From NCBI RefSeq assembly GCF_003667705.1, contig NZ_CP033019.1, forward strand, positions 310,001 through 374,000: DNA of 64,000 bases, given 5' to 3'. The position numbers and the translations under genes were made by a program. Origin of the DNA: Janthinobacterium agaricidamnosum. Lineage in GTDB: Bacteria; Pseudomonadota; Gammaproteobacteria; Burkholderiales; Burkholderiaceae_D. Shown piece after piece: positions 17,081-27,330 of the stretch. The notes under the pieces are model-generated. The model was not told where the DNA came from and made no database searches. It saw only the letters and a program-made list of their open reading frames with translations. How positions within the stretch are numbered: position 1 is the stretch's first letter; the number at the start of each line of letters is the position of its first letter.

Positions 17081-18328
17081 TTAGTTCAGGCTCCAGACGT
17101 ATTGCACCTTGACGCTGGCGCTGACCGGCTTGCCGCCAGCGAGGGCCGGCTTGAACGTGCACTTGGCAATGCCAGTGCGCGCCGCCTCGTCGAGGGCAGG
17201 ATGGCCGCTGCTCTTGACCACGCTTGACCCTTGGACCTTGCCGGTGGCGTCGACATCAAAGGACAGGTTGACCGTGCCCGTTTCCTTCGCCTGCAGCGAT
17301 GCGGGCGGGTAGACCGGTTTGCCGCACACGCCAAAGTCGATGACGGGGCGGCGCTCCAGCACGGGTGCGCTGTCGGCGGCGACGGCCTGGCCGTAGATGC
17401 CGAGGCAGGCGCCGGCCAATGCCAGCAGCGGCACGGCCGCCTTCCAGTTCAGGGCTTGTGGTGCGGGGCGCAGCAATCGTTTGATACGTGACATAAGATC
17501 TCCTCCGTTGGCCGCCTGGGCCAGGTGGTGGGTTGAGAACTGGAGACGTTCCAGTTCCGAGAGTGCAAGAGCCAGACGCCGCGGTTCGCCCAGTTGTCTT
17601 GCTGCGAAATCATCTGCAATATGTTCGCGTTCGAGGCGCACGCCGCGTGAAATCCACCAGACGGCAGGGTGGAAGAACAGCAGCGCCTCGATGGCGTTTT
17701 GCAGCAGGTTGACCAGATAATCGTGGCGCCGGATGTGCGCCAGTTCATGCGCCAGCAGCGCATCGAGCAGGTGCGGCGGCATGCCGGTGATCAGCGCCGC
17801 AGGCACCAGCACCATGGGGCGCCAGATGCCGGCCGTGAGCGGACTGGCGATGTTGTCGAGCACGCGCAGCCGCACGGGCCGCGCCACGCCGGCATCGTGC
17901 GCCATGCGCGACAGCCTTGTCTGCAGCTGTGCATGCGTGGTGCCCGTGTTCCTGGCGCTGCGCTCTATCCACAGCATGCCCAGCGCCATGCGCACGGCCA
18001 GCACGGCGGCGCACAGGGCCCAGACGCCGACGACGGCGCGCAGCAGCAGGTCCAGGTCGGGCAGGCTGTCGGGCGCCAGCAGGGCGGCGGACAGCAAGGC
18101 GCTGGAGTACAGCGCGCCCGTGGCATCGGCCCCGGCCAGGCGCAGATACAAGCCCGCCGCCGGCCACGCCAGGCAGGCCAGCAGGGCGCCGCAACCGACG
18201 GCGTAGCGCGCCTCGGGACGCGCATTGCGCAGGGCCGCCCACGCCAGCGCCGTGGCGCAGCCGATCAGCAGCCCTTGCCACAGGAAGTGCAGCAGGGTCC
18301 AGCCCAGCGCCGGCACGAAGCCGCTCAT
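17081..18328 (-). CDS. M56 (BlaR1-like) membrane metallopeptidase fused to a TonB C-terminal domain
   Basis: The 415-residue protein has several N-terminal membrane segments, the M56 zinc-protease motif HELAHIRRHDY (His194, Glu195, His198), and a last membrane segment near residue 315. After it comes a periplasmic TonB-C-like domain: KPVYPPASLQAKETGTVNLSFDVDATGKVQ through CTFKPALAGGKPVSASVKV. The beta-lactam-sensing domain of classical BlaR1 is absent. The ATG at 18328 overlaps the stop codon of the blaI-like gene (ATGA), so the pair is a coupled repressor-protease module. Start sites further upstream give only a frame-shifted shadow of the repressor gene. Confidence 0.85.
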   Translation of the reverse strand: MSGFVPALGWTLLHFLWQGLLIGCATALAWAALRNARPEARYAVGCGALLACLAWPAAGLYLRLAGADATGALYSSALLSAALLAPDSLPDLDLLLRAVVGVWALCAAVLAVRMALGMLWIERSARNTGTTHAQLQTRLSRMAHDAGVARPVRLRVLDNIASPLTAGIWRPMVLVPAALITGMPPHLLDALLAHELAHIRRHDYLVNLLQNAIEALLFFHPAVWWISRGVRLEREHIADDFAARQLGEPRRLALALSELERLQFSTHHLAQAANGGDLMSRIKRLLRPAPQALNWKAAVPLLALAGACLGIYGQAVAADSAPVLERRPVIDFGVCGKPVYPPASLQAKETGTVNLSFDVDATGKVQGSSVVKSSGHPALDEAARTGIAKCTFKPALAGGKPVSASVKVQYVWSLN

Positions 18329-18708
18329 GACTGATCGTCCTTGAGCATTTTTTCGATTTCCTCGCGTTCGGCGCGCGACACGCCCGTGCGCAGCGCCGCC
18401 AGCACCAGCGCCTTGGCCGAACCGGCAAAGGCCTTCTGCATCAGTTCCTTCAGCAGATTCGTCTGCAGGCTGTCCTGCGCCTGGGCCGGCGCATACACGT
18501 GCGAGCGCTGGCTTTCGTCGCGGATCAGCAAGCCCTTGCCATGCATGATCTGCATCAGGCGCAGCACGGTGCCATAGGTGATGGCCGGCTTGGCCAGCGT
18601 CAGCGCCTCGTGCACCTGCTTGGCCGTGGCCGCACCCAGCGGCCACAGCGCCTGCAGCAGATCGAGCTCGGCTGCCGTCGGTTTCGGGATGTCGTGCGTC
18701 TTGGTCAT
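18325..18708 (-). CDS. BlaI/MecI/CopY-family repressor
   Basis: The 127-residue winged-helix protein reads KPTAAELDLLQALWPLGAATAKQVHEAL, then AITYGTVLRLMQIMHGKGLLIRD, the DNA-recognition region of BlaI-like repressors, and a C-terminal dimerisation helix set. BlaI-type repressors are removed by cleavage through their M56 partner, here encoded in a 4-base overlap downstream. The ATG at 18708 has GAGGAAA upstream; the earlier in-frame start at 18762 would pass through an operator. No beta-lactamase gene is nearby, so the regulon is unknown. Confidence 0.88.
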   Translation of the reverse strand: MTKTHDIPKPTAAELDLLQALWPLGAATAKQVHEALTLAKPAITYGTVLRLMQIMHGKGLLIRDESQRSHVYAPAQAQDSLQTNLLKELMQKAFAGSAKALVLAALRTGVSRAEREEIEKMLKDDQS

Positions 18709-18754
18709 GCGGTTTTCCTCTTGCCTGAAATTCAATATGGCTAGATTACTCGTT

Positions 18755-18772
18755 GTAGACAAAAATGTATAC
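18755..18772. promoter_or_regulatory. Operator-like palindrome 1 upstream of the blaI-like gene
   Basis: GTAGACA-AAAA-TGTATAC is an 18-bp near-palindrome of the form GTAnACA-N4-TGTnTAC. It lies 47 bp before the repressor start and overlaps a possible -10 box (TATACA on the minus strand). It is the likely autoregulatory site. Confidence 0.6.
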
Positions 18773-18819
18773 TTTAATTTTCAGTGGCGTATAAACGCCT
18801 GTCAGACGTGACATAAAAA

Positions 18820-18837
18820 GTAGACAAGCTTGTTTAT
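18820..18837. promoter_or_regulatory. Operator-like palindrome 2 upstream of the blaI-like gene
   Basis: GTAGACA-AGCT-TGTTTAT has the same 7-4-7 layout as the site at 18755-18772, with the same GTAGACA left half. The two are 65 bp apart, close to six helical turns, which would suit paired binding by two repressor dimers. Confidence 0.6.
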
Positions 18838-18854
18838 GAGGAGATCCGACAGGC

Positions 18855-18887
18855 AAAAAAAAAGACGCCGCAGCGTCTTTTTTTTGG
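18855..18887. terminator. Bidirectional intrinsic terminator at the gatB 3' end
   Basis: A GACGC/GCGTC stem (18864-18868, 18873-18877) with loop CGCA is flanked by a run of nine A on the left and eight T on the right, so it can terminate in both directions. It serves gatB, which ends at 18900. Confidence 0.8.
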
Positions 18888-18899
18888 GGCGAGTGAAAA

Positions 18900-20360
18900 T
18901 TATCCCGCCAGCTTGGCCTTCAGCAGTTCCGTCAGCTGGGCCGGGTTGGCCTTGCCCTTGGATGCCTTCATGGCCTGGCCGATCAGCGCGTTGATCGCCG
19001 CTTCCTTGCCGGCGCGGTACTGCTCCACCGACTTGGCGTTGGCCGCCAGTACTTCATCGACGATGGCTTCCAGCGCGCCCGAGTCCGAGATCTGCTTCAA
19101 GCCCTTGGCGTCGATGATGGCGTCGACCAGGTGCTCGTCGTCCGATTTCGCTTCCCACATGCCGGCGAAGACTTCCTTTGCCGCCTTGTTCGAGATCGTG
19201 CCGTCGGCGATGCGCTTGAGCATGGCGGCCAGCTGGGCGGCCGAGACGGGGGCGTCGTCCAGGTCCACGCCTTCGCGGTTCAGGGTCGACGAGACGTCGC
19301 CCATCAGCCAGTTGGCGGCGGCCTTGGCGTTTTCCTTGCCGGCCTTCTCGACCACGGCGACGAAGTAGGTCGCCATGGCTTTCGATTGCGTCAGCACCAG
19401 CGCATCGTAGTCCGGCAGTGCGTATTCGCTGATGAAGCGGGCGCGCATGGCGGCCGGCAGTTCCGGCATCGAGGCCTTGACCGTGTCGATCCACGCTTGC
19501 GAGATGACCAGCGGCGGCAGGTCCGGATCCGGGAAGTAGCGGTAATCCTGGGCGTCTTCCTTGCTGCGCATTTCGCGCGTTTCCTTGCGGTCCGGATCGT
19601 ACAAACGCGTCGCTTGCACGACCTTGCCGCCGTCTTCGATCAGTTCGATCTGGCGGCGCACTTCGACGTGCACGGCTTCCTCGATGAAGCGGAAGGAGTT
19701 CAGGTTCTTGATCTCGCAGCGCGTGCCGAATTCCTTCTGGCCGACGGGGCGCACGGAAATGTTGACGTCGCAGCGGAACGAGCCTTCCTGCATGTTGCCG
19801 TCGCAAACGCCCAGCCACATGACCAGCGAGTGCAGCGCTTTGGCGTAAGCCACGGCTTCGGCGGCGCTGCGGATTTCCGGCTCCGAGACGATTTCCAGCA
19901 GCGGCGTGCCGGCGCGGTTCAAGTCGATGCCGCTCATGCCCGCATAGTCTTCGTGCAGGGATTTGCCGGCGTCTTCCTCCAGGTGGGCGCGTGTCAGGTT
20001 GACCGTCTTGGTGACGAATTCGCCATCCTTTTCATAGCCGAAGGTCAGGGCGCCGCCGATGACGACGGGGTCCTCGAACTGGCTGATCTGATAACCCTTG
20101 GGCGAATCGGGATAAAAATAGTTCTTGCGCGCGAAGACCGAGTGCGGCGCCACGGTGGCGCCCACGGCCAGGCCGAAGCGGATGGCGCGGTCGACGGCTT
20201 GCTTGTTCATCACCGGCAGCACGCCGGGCAGCGCCAGATCGACGGGGCTCGCCTGCGTGTTGGCTTCGGCGCCGTACTTGATCGGCGAACCGCTGAAAAT
20301 TTTGGATTCGGTCGTGAGCTGCACGTGGTTCTCAAGACCGATGACGACTTCCCATTGCAT
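18900..20360 (-). CDS. gatB: Aspartyl/glutamyl-tRNA(Asn/Gln) amidotransferase subunit B
   Basis: GatB binds the mischarged tRNA and activates it for amidation within the GatCAB complex, giving Gln-tRNA and/or Asn-tRNA. The 486-residue protein has the family start [15 protein letters not shown], the block [17 protein letters not shown] and the C-terminal YqeY-like tRNA-binding domain ending in [17 protein letters not shown]. The start at 20360 was chosen by family length. It follows gatA by 52 bp in the order gatC-gatA-gatB. Confidence 0.96.
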   Translation of the reverse strand: MQWEVVIGLENHVQLTTESKIFSGSPIKYGAEANTQASPVDLALPGVLPVMNKQAVDRAIRFGLAVGATVAPHSVFARKNYFYPDSPKGYQISQFEDPVVIGGALTFGYEKDGEFVTKTVNLTRAHLEEDAGKSLHEDYAGMSGIDLNRAGTPLLEIVSEPEIRSAAEAVAYAKALHSLVMWLGVCDGNMQEGSFRCDVNISVRPVGQKEFGTRCEIKNLNSFRFIEEAVHVEVRRQIELIEDGGKVVQATRLYDPDRKETREMRSKEDAQDYRYFPDPDLPPLVISQAWIDTVKASMPELPAAMRARFISEYALPDYDALVLTQSKAMATYFVAVVEKAGKENAKAAANWLMGDVSSTLNREGVDLDDAPVSAAQLAAMLKRIADGTISNKAAKEVFAGMWEAKSDDEHLVDAIIDAKGLKQISDSGALEAIVDEVLAANAKSVEQYRAGKEAAINALIGQAMKASKGKANPAQLTELLKAKLAG

Positions 20361-20412
20361 AGTGTTCTCGCTTATTTTTTGGTGGCGCCGCCTGGGCGGC
20401 GCGATTTTTTTC

Positions 20413-21909
20413 TTAGATGCCGGCCGTTGCGTTGCCTGGAGCACGCGTATGCCAGTCCGTCACTTGCTGGAACTGGTGGGCCACGTTCAGCAGTTTGGCT
20501 TCGCCAAAATAATTGCCGATGATTTGCAGGCCGACGGGGCGCTTGCCATTCTTCTCGCCTGCACCGAAACCGCAAGGGATTGACATGCCGGGCAGGCCGG
20601 CCAGGCTGGTCGACAGGGTGTAGATGTCGGCCAGGTAGTTCGCCACCGGGTCGTCCGTCTTGTCGCCCAGGTCCCAGGCGACGGTCGGCGCGACGGGGCC
20701 CATGATGACGTCGCAGACGGCGTCCGGGCCATTCAGCACGGCGTCGAAATCCTGCGCGATCAGGCGGCGGATCTTTTGCGCCTTCAGATAGTAGGCGTCG
20801 TAGTAGCCATGGCACAGCACGTAGGTGCCGACCATGATGCGGCGCTGCACTTCCGGACCGAAGCCCTGGGCGCGCGACTTCTTGTACATGTCCTGCAAGT
20901 CCTTGTACTCGGCCGCGCGGTGGCCGTAGCGCACGCCGTCGTAGCGCGACAGGTTCGACGACGCTTCGGCCGGCGCGATCATGTAGTAGGCGGGAATCGA
21001 CAAGGCCGTGTTGGGCAGCGAGATGTCGACCAGGGTGGCGCCCAGCTTTACATACTGCGCCAGCGCGCCGCGCACGGCCGCTTCCACGTCCTTGGCCAGG
21101 CCCTCGCCGAAGTACTCGCGCGGCACGCCGATGCGCAAGCCCGTCAACGGCTGGCCCAGTTCACGTGAAAAATCTTCCGCCACGCCGCCCTGTTCCGGCG
21201 ACAGGCTGGTCGAGTCGCGTTCGTCGAAGCCGGCCATGGCGGTGAGCAGCAGGGCGCAGTCTTCGGCCGAGCGGGCCATCGGGCCGCCCTGGTCCAGCGA
21301 CGAGGCAAAGGCGATCATGCCGAAGCGCGAGACGCGGCCATAGGTCGGCTTGATGCCGGTGATGCCGCAGAAGGCGGCCGGCTGGCGGATCGAGCCGCCC
21401 GTGTCGGTGCCGGTAGCCGCTGGCGTGAGGCCGGCGGCGACGGCGGCGGCCGAGCCGCCGGACGAGCCGCCCGGCACGGCTGTTTTATCCCACGGGTTCT
21501 GCACGGCGCCGAAGGCCGAGTTCTCGTTGCCGGAACCCATGGCGAATTCATCGCAGTTGACCTTGCCCAAAGTGACCATGCCGGCCGCCTGGAATTTTTC
21601 CACCACGGTGGCGTCAAACGGGCTGGCGTAGTTGGCCAGCATTTTCGAGCCGGCCGTCGTACGCCAGCCTTTCGTGACGAACAAGTCCTTGTGCGCGATC
21701 GGCACGCCCGTCAATGGCGTGGCCGTGCCGGCGGCGATACGCGCGTCGGCGTCGGCTGCTTGCGCCAGGGTCAGGGCACGGTCGACGTGCAGGAAGGCGT
21801 TCGAGTTGTCCGCTTCGATGCGGTCGAGGAAATGCGTCGCCAGTGCAACGGCGGAAATTTCCTTGTTCTGCAAAAGCGTGGACAGCTGTTTGATGGATTT
21901 TGTATGCAT
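20413..21909 (-). CDS. gatA: Aspartyl/glutamyl-tRNA(Asn/Gln) amidotransferase subunit A
   Basis: GatA releases ammonia from glutamine for the GatCAB transamidation. The 498-residue amidase-signature protein shows the catalytic lysine in VPIAHKDLF, the glycine-serine-rich loop [16 protein letters not shown], and the nucleophile region [15 protein letters not shown]. The start at 21909 gives [19 protein letters not shown], in line with the family, although the ribosome-binding site is weak. It lies 53 bp downstream of gatC. Confidence 0.96.
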   Translation of the reverse strand: MHTKSIKQLSTLLQNKEISAVALATHFLDRIEADNSNAFLHVDRALTLAQAADADARIAAGTATPLTGVPIAHKDLFVTKGWRTTAGSKMLANYASPFDATVVEKFQAAGMVTLGKVNCDEFAMGSGNENSAFGAVQNPWDKTAVPGGSSGGSAAAVAAGLTPAATGTDTGGSIRQPAAFCGITGIKPTYGRVSRFGMIAFASSLDQGGPMARSAEDCALLLTAMAGFDERDSTSLSPEQGGVAEDFSRELGQPLTGLRIGVPREYFGEGLAKDVEAAVRGALAQYVKLGATLVDISLPNTALSIPAYYMIAPAEASSNLSRYDGVRYGHRAAEYKDLQDMYKKSRAQGFGPEVQRRIMVGTYVLCHGYYDAYYLKAQKIRRLIAQDFDAVLNGPDAVCDVIMGPVAPTVAWDLGDKTDDPVANYLADIYTLSTSLAGLPGMSIPCGFGAGEKNGKRPVGLQIIGNYFGEAKLLNVAHQFQQVTDWHTRAPGNATAGI

Positions 21910-21962
21910 GGCGTTTCTATTGTGATATTCGGCAAGAAGGCGGGAACGGCGCAACGGCGTGT

Positions 21963-22265
21963 TTATTCGATAACCTTGGGAACGAGATAGAGTCCATCCT
22001 GTACCTTCGGCGCCACGGCCTGGTAGGCGTCGCGGCGATTCTGTTCCGTGGCGACGTCCTCGCGCAGGCGCAGGGCGATATTGTCCATGTGGGCGGCCAG
22101 CGGGTGGCTCAGGGGCGCCACGCCATCGGTATTGACGGCTTGCATTTGTTCTGCCAGTGCGAAAATCTTGTTCAATTGGGCCAAAGACGTGACGGCCTGG
22201 TCGTCGGCCATTTCAAGTTGGGCCAGGTGGGCGATGCGTTTTACGTCGGAGAGTGTCAGGGACAT
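21963..22265 (-). CDS. gatC: Aspartyl/glutamyl-tRNA(Asn/Gln) amidotransferase subunit C
   Basis: GatC is the small 100-residue subunit that stabilises the GatA-GatB complex. It begins [19 protein letters not shown] and contains [25 protein letters not shown], both standard for GatC. The longer open frame beginning at 22412 has no family similarity in its extra part. It is the first gene of the gatCAB operon and is divergent from mreB. Confidence 0.95.
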   Translation of the reverse strand: MSLTLSDVKRIAHLAQLEMADDQAVTSLAQLNKIFALAEQMQAVNTDGVAPLSHPLAAHMDNIALRLREDVATEQNRRDAYQAVAPKVQDGLYLVPKVIE

Positions 22266-23660
<1,395 letters not shown>

Positions 23661-23671
23661 TCTGACAGAAG

Positions 23672-23698
23672 GGCCGGAAACCATTCCGGCCTTTTTTT
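23672..23698 (+). terminator. Intrinsic terminator after mreB
   Basis: GGCCGGAA (23672-23679) pairs with TTCCGGCC (23684-23691) across loop ACCA and is followed by seven T. It lies between mreB and mreC, so the elongasome genes are probably only partly co-transcribed with mreB. Confidence 0.88.
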
Positions 23699-23768
23699 GG
23701 TTTTGGCGCCGGCGTCTGACCGGGGCCTGCACGTTGGCGCACTGCGCCTGGCCTGATTATTGGAAGTC

Positions 23769-24830
23769 ATGGAATACAGTCCTCCGCCACTTTTCAAACA
23801 AGGCGCCTCCGCCCGCGTCAAGATGATGGTGTTCGCCGGCATTTCTATCGCCCTGCTGCTGGTCGATTCGCGCATGCACGCGCTGACGGCCGTGCGTCAG
23901 GCGGTCGGCACCGTGCTGTATCCGGTGCAGATGGCGGCCCTGGTGCCGCGCGACGTGGCGCTTGGCGTCGGCAACTACTTTTCTTCGCTGTCCGCCCTGG
24001 AAAAACAGGTGCGCGACCTGAAGCACGAACAGATCGCCTCGGCGCAGATCCTGCAGCAGGCGCAGCTTAATATCGTTGAAAACAACCACCTGCGCAAGCT
24101 GATGGAAGCGCGCGAGCGCGTGCCCGTCAAGACCATGATGGCCGAAGTGCTGTACGACACGCGCGATTCGGCCACGCGCAAGATCGTGCTCGATCGCGGC
24201 ATCCAGCATGGCGTGGAACTGGGCCGCCCCGTGATCGACAACCTGGGTGTGGTGGGGCAGGTCACGCGCGTGTTCCCGTTCACCTCCGAAGTAACGCTCT
24301 TGACCGATGAAGAGCAGGCCATTCCCGTGCAGCTGCTGCGCAACGGTGTGCGCAGCGTGGCCATCGGCCGCGGCAAGTCGGGCACCATGGAGCTGCGCTT
24401 CACGGCCCCCAGCGCCGACATCCAGATCGGCGACATCGTCATTACCTCGGGCCTCGACGGCCTGTACCCGGCTGGCCTGGCCGTGGCGCGCGTGACCCTG
24501 GTCGAGCGCAATGCGCATGGCCCGTTCGGCCGCGTCGTGTGCCAGCCGCTGGCCGGTATCGAACGCAACACCCAGCTGCTCATCCTGATGACGTCGCCCG
24601 ATATTCCGCCGCGCCCGCCCGCCGAAGATGTCAAGACGGGCCGCAAGATCGCCGGCAAGATGGCGCCGATCAAGGACCCGGCCAAGGAGCCTGCCGCCGC
24701 CGCGACAGCCCCCGCCGCGAAGCCGCCCGCCAGCGCCGCGCCGAAACCGGCGGCGCCGGCAGGACCTGCCGCAACGCCTGTAACAACGCCAGCACCTGCC
24801 GCCGTGCCACCGAAGGAAGCGACACGATGA
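23769..24830 (+). CDS. mreC: Rod shape-determining protein MreC
   Basis: MreC is a bitopic inner-membrane protein that links MreB to PBP2 in the periplasm. The 353-residue protein has a membrane segment at about residues 20-38, a coiled coil near 75-110, and the double beta-barrel core (VLDRGIQHGVELGRPVIDNLGVVGQV, then IGDIVITSGLDGLYPAGLAVA). The last 60 or so residues are an Ala/Pro/Lys-rich tail of low complexity, a feature of several betaproteobacterial MreC proteins. The ATG at 23769 follows GGAAG. It overlaps mreD by 4 bases. Confidence 0.95.
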   Translation: MEYSPPPLFKQGASARVKMMVFAGISIALLLVDSRMHALTAVRQAVGTVLYPVQMAALVPRDVALGVGNYFSSLSALEKQVRDLKHEQIASAQILQQAQLNIVENNHLRKLMEARERVPVKTMMAEVLYDTRDSATRKIVLDRGIQHGVELGRPVIDNLGVVGQVTRVFPFTSEVTLLTDEEQAIPVQLLRNGVRSVAIGRGKSGTMELRFTAPSADIQIGDIVITSGLDGLYPAGLAVARVTLVERNAHGPFGRVVCQPLAGIERNTQLLILMTSPDIPPRPPAEDVKTGRKIAGKMAPIKDPAKEPAAAATAPAAKPPASAAPKPAAPAGPAATPVTTPAPAAVPPKEATR

Positions 24831-25339
24831 ACCGCCCGCATTACATCCTGCTGCCGGTCAGCCCCCTGTTCATCGGTTTTTCCCTGCTGTGCGCTTTTTT
24901 GCTGAATCTGCTGCCATGGGGCCAGTTTGTCGGCGTGCCCGATTTCGTCGCGCTGGTGCTGGTCTTCTGGGGCATCCACCAGCCGCGCAAGGTCGGCATC
25001 GGCGTTGCGTTCTTCATGGGCCTGATGATGGACGTGCACGATTCGACCCTGCTGGGCGAGAATGCCTTGGCGTATACCTTGCTGTCGTATTTCGCCATCA
25101 TGATGCACCGGCGCGTGCTGTGGTTCCCCATCCTGACGCAGGCACTGCACGTGCTGCCGCTGCTGCTGCTGACGCAGGCGCTGCAATTGCTGACGCGGCT
25201 GATCGTCTCGGGCCGTTTCCCCGGCTGGCTCAATTTCATCGAGAGCTTCGTCGCCGTCGCCCTCTGGCCTTTCGTGACGTGGATCCTGCTGGCGCCGCAG
25301 CGCCGCGCCGTGGACCGCGACCATAACCGGCCGATCTGA
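24827..25339 (+). CDS. mreD: Rod shape-determining protein MreD
   Basis: The 170-residue integral membrane protein has about five membrane segments and the family motif FFMGLMMDVHDSTLLGENALAY around residues 63-84. It works with MreB, MreC, PBP2 and RodA in side-wall synthesis. The ATG overlaps the mreC stop codon (ATGA). Confidence 0.94.
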   Translation: MNRPHYILLPVSPLFIGFSLLCAFLLNLLPWGQFVGVPDFVALVLVFWGIHQPRKVGIGVAFFMGLMMDVHDSTLLGENALAYTLLSYFAIMMHRRVLWFPILTQALHVLPLLLLTQALQLLTRLIVSGRFPGWLNFIESFVAVALWPFVTWILLAPQRRAVDRDHNRPI

Positions 25340-25351
25340 CGGGCGCCTGCC

Positions 25352-27322
25352 ATGACCGAACTGAAAAATACCGAGCGCGAACTGCATTTTTTCCGCATGC
25401 GCCTGACCATCCTGGGCGCGCTCGTCTTCGTCTGCTTTTCGCTGCTGCTGGCGCGCTTCATCTGGCTGCAGGTGATCAAGCACGAGGACTACGCGACCAA
25501 GGCTGAGGACAACCGCATCGCCGTGGTGCCCATCGTGCCCACGCGCGGCCTGATCCTCGACCGCAACGGCGTGGTCCTGGCGCGCAATTACTCGGCCTAC
25601 ACGCTGGAAATCACGCCGTCGAAATTGAGCGCCAGCCTCGATTCCGTGATCGACGAGCTGTCGACCCTGGTGCAGATCGACGTCAAGGACCGCCGCCGCT
25701 TCAAGAAGCTGCTGGAAGAATCGAAGAACTTCGTCAGCGTGCCGCTGCGCACGCGCCTGACGGACGAGGAAGTGGCGCGCTTCACGGCGCAGCGTTTCCG
25801 CTTCCCCGGCGTGGAAGTGCAGGCGCGCCTGTTCCGCCAGTATCCGATGGGCGAGGTGGCCTCGCACGTGGTGGGCTTCATCGGCCGCATCAACCGCAAT
25901 GAAGCCAAGGCGCTGGAAGAGGGCGAGGACGCGGCCAACTACAACGGCACCGACCATATCGGCAAGGAAGGCCTGGAAAAAAGCTACGAAAAGCAGCTGC
26001 ATGGCACCACCGGCTACGAAGAAGTGGAAGTGTCGGCCGGCGGGCGCGCCATGCGCACCCTGTCGCGCACGGCGGCCACCCCCGGCAACAACCTGATCCT
26101 GTCGATCGACATCGAACTGCAGAAGGTGGTAGAGGAAGCGTTCGGCGAATGGCGCGGCGCGGCCGTGGCCATCGACCCGGCTACGGGCGACATCCTCGCC
26201 TACGTCTCCAAGCCAGGCTATGACCCCAACCTGTTCGTCGACGGCATCGACCAGCAAAGCTGGAACGAACTCAATACCTCGCTGGACCGGCCGATGGTCA
26301 ACCGTCCCCTGTCCGGTACCTACGCGCCCGGTTCGACCTTCAAGCCCTTCATGGCGCTGGCCGCGCTGGAACTGGGCAAGCGCACGCCGAGCCAGTCGAT
26401 TTCCGATCCCGGCTTCTTCATCCTCGGCGGCCACACCTTCCGCGACGACAAGGTGGGCGGCCATGGCACGGTGGACATGCACAAGTCCATCGTCGTCTCG
26501 TGCAACACCTATTACTATCAGCTGGGCCGTGACATGGGCATCGACGCCATCCACGACTTCATGAAGCCGTTCGGTTTCGGCCAGCTGACGGGCATCGACC
26601 TGAATAATGAAAAGACGGGCGTGCTGCCGTCGACGGAGTGGAAGCGCAACCGCTTCAAGACGCCGCAGCAGAAAAAATGGGTGGGCGGCGACACGATTTC
26701 GGTGAGTAACGGCTCCGGCTACAACTCCTACACGCCGCTGCAGATCGCCCACGCGACGGCCAACCTGGCCAATAACGGCGTGGTGATGAAGCCGCATCTG
26801 GTGAAGATCATCGAAGACGCGAGCACGCGTGCGCGCACCCTGACGGTACCGAAGGAAAGCTACCGCATCGCGCTCAAGCAGGAAAACATCGACATCATCA
26901 AGCGCGCTATGGTGGGCGTGACCAGCGAGCAGGGCGGTACGGCCGCGCGCATCTTCACCGGCGTGCAGTACACGGTGGGCGGCAAGACGGGCACGGCGCA
27001 GGTGGTCGGCATCAAGAAAAACGAGAAGTACAATGCCAAGCTGCTGGCCGAGCGCCTGCGCGACAACGCCCTGTTTACGGCCTTCGCGCCGGCCGACAAG
27101 CCGCGCATCGCGATCGCCATCGTGGTGGAAAACGCGGGCTTCGGCGCCGGCGTGGCCGCGCCGATCGCGCGCAAGGCGCTCGACTACTACCTGCTGGGCA
27201 AGCGCCCGAGCGACAAGGAAAAGGACACCACCAAGGTGCCCAAGGAAGATGTCGACGAAGTGCGCACCCTGGAAGAAATCACCGACGAGCAGGCCGCCCC
27301 GGCGCCGCCTGCCAGGCAATAA
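25352..27322 (+). CDS. mrdA: Peptidoglycan D,D-transpeptidase PBP2
   Basis: PBP2 is the transpeptidase of the elongasome. The 656-residue protein has one N-terminal membrane segment (about 22-42), a pedestal region with RGLILDRNGVVLARN, and the transpeptidase domain with active-site Ser328 in APGSTFKP, the second motif SCN in VVSCNTYYYQ and KTGTAQ near residue 550. It lies 12 bp behind mreD and 8 bp ahead of rodA. The charged C-terminal tail ends in an Ala/Pro-rich stretch. Confidence 0.96.
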   Translation: MTELKNTERELHFFRMRLTILGALVFVCFSLLLARFIWLQVIKHEDYATKAEDNRIAVVPIVPTRGLILDRNGVVLARNYSAYTLEITPSKLSASLDSVIDELSTLVQIDVKDRRRFKKLLEESKNFVSVPLRTRLTDEEVARFTAQRFRFPGVEVQARLFRQYPMGEVASHVVGFIGRINRNEAKALEEGEDAANYNGTDHIGKEGLEKSYEKQLHGTTGYEEVEVSAGGRAMRTLSRTAATPGNNLILSIDIELQKVVEEAFGEWRGAAVAIDPATGDILAYVSKPGYDPNLFVDGIDQQSWNELNTSLDRPMVNRPLSGTYAPGSTFKPFMALAALELGKRTPSQSISDPGFFILGGHTFRDDKVGGHGTVDMHKSIVVSCNTYYYQLGRDMGIDAIHDFMKPFGFGQLTGIDLNNEKTGVLPSTEWKRNRFKTPQQKKWVGGDTISVSNGSGYNSYTPLQIAHATANLANNGVVMKPHLVKIIEDASTRARTLTVPKESYRIALKQENIDIIKRAMVGVTSEQGGTAARIFTGVQYTVGGKTGTAQVVGIKKNEKYNAKLLAERLRDNALFTAFAPADKPRIAIAIVVENAGFGAGVAAPIARKALDYYLLGKRPSDKEKDTTKVPKEDVDEVRTLEEITDEQAAPAPPARQ

Positions 27323-27330
27323 GGAAGCAC

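Noticed and set aside
17081..18646. 521-codon version of the M56 gene starting inside the blaI-like gene
   Set aside because: The first 106 residues are an out-of-frame translation of the repressor gene; the ATGA overlap at 18328 gives a proper membrane-protein start.
23975..27319. 1114-codon minus-strand open frame opposite mreC-mreD-mrdA
   Set aside because: It spans three well-supported genes in antisense, with low-complexity His/Gln/Arg composition and no motif.
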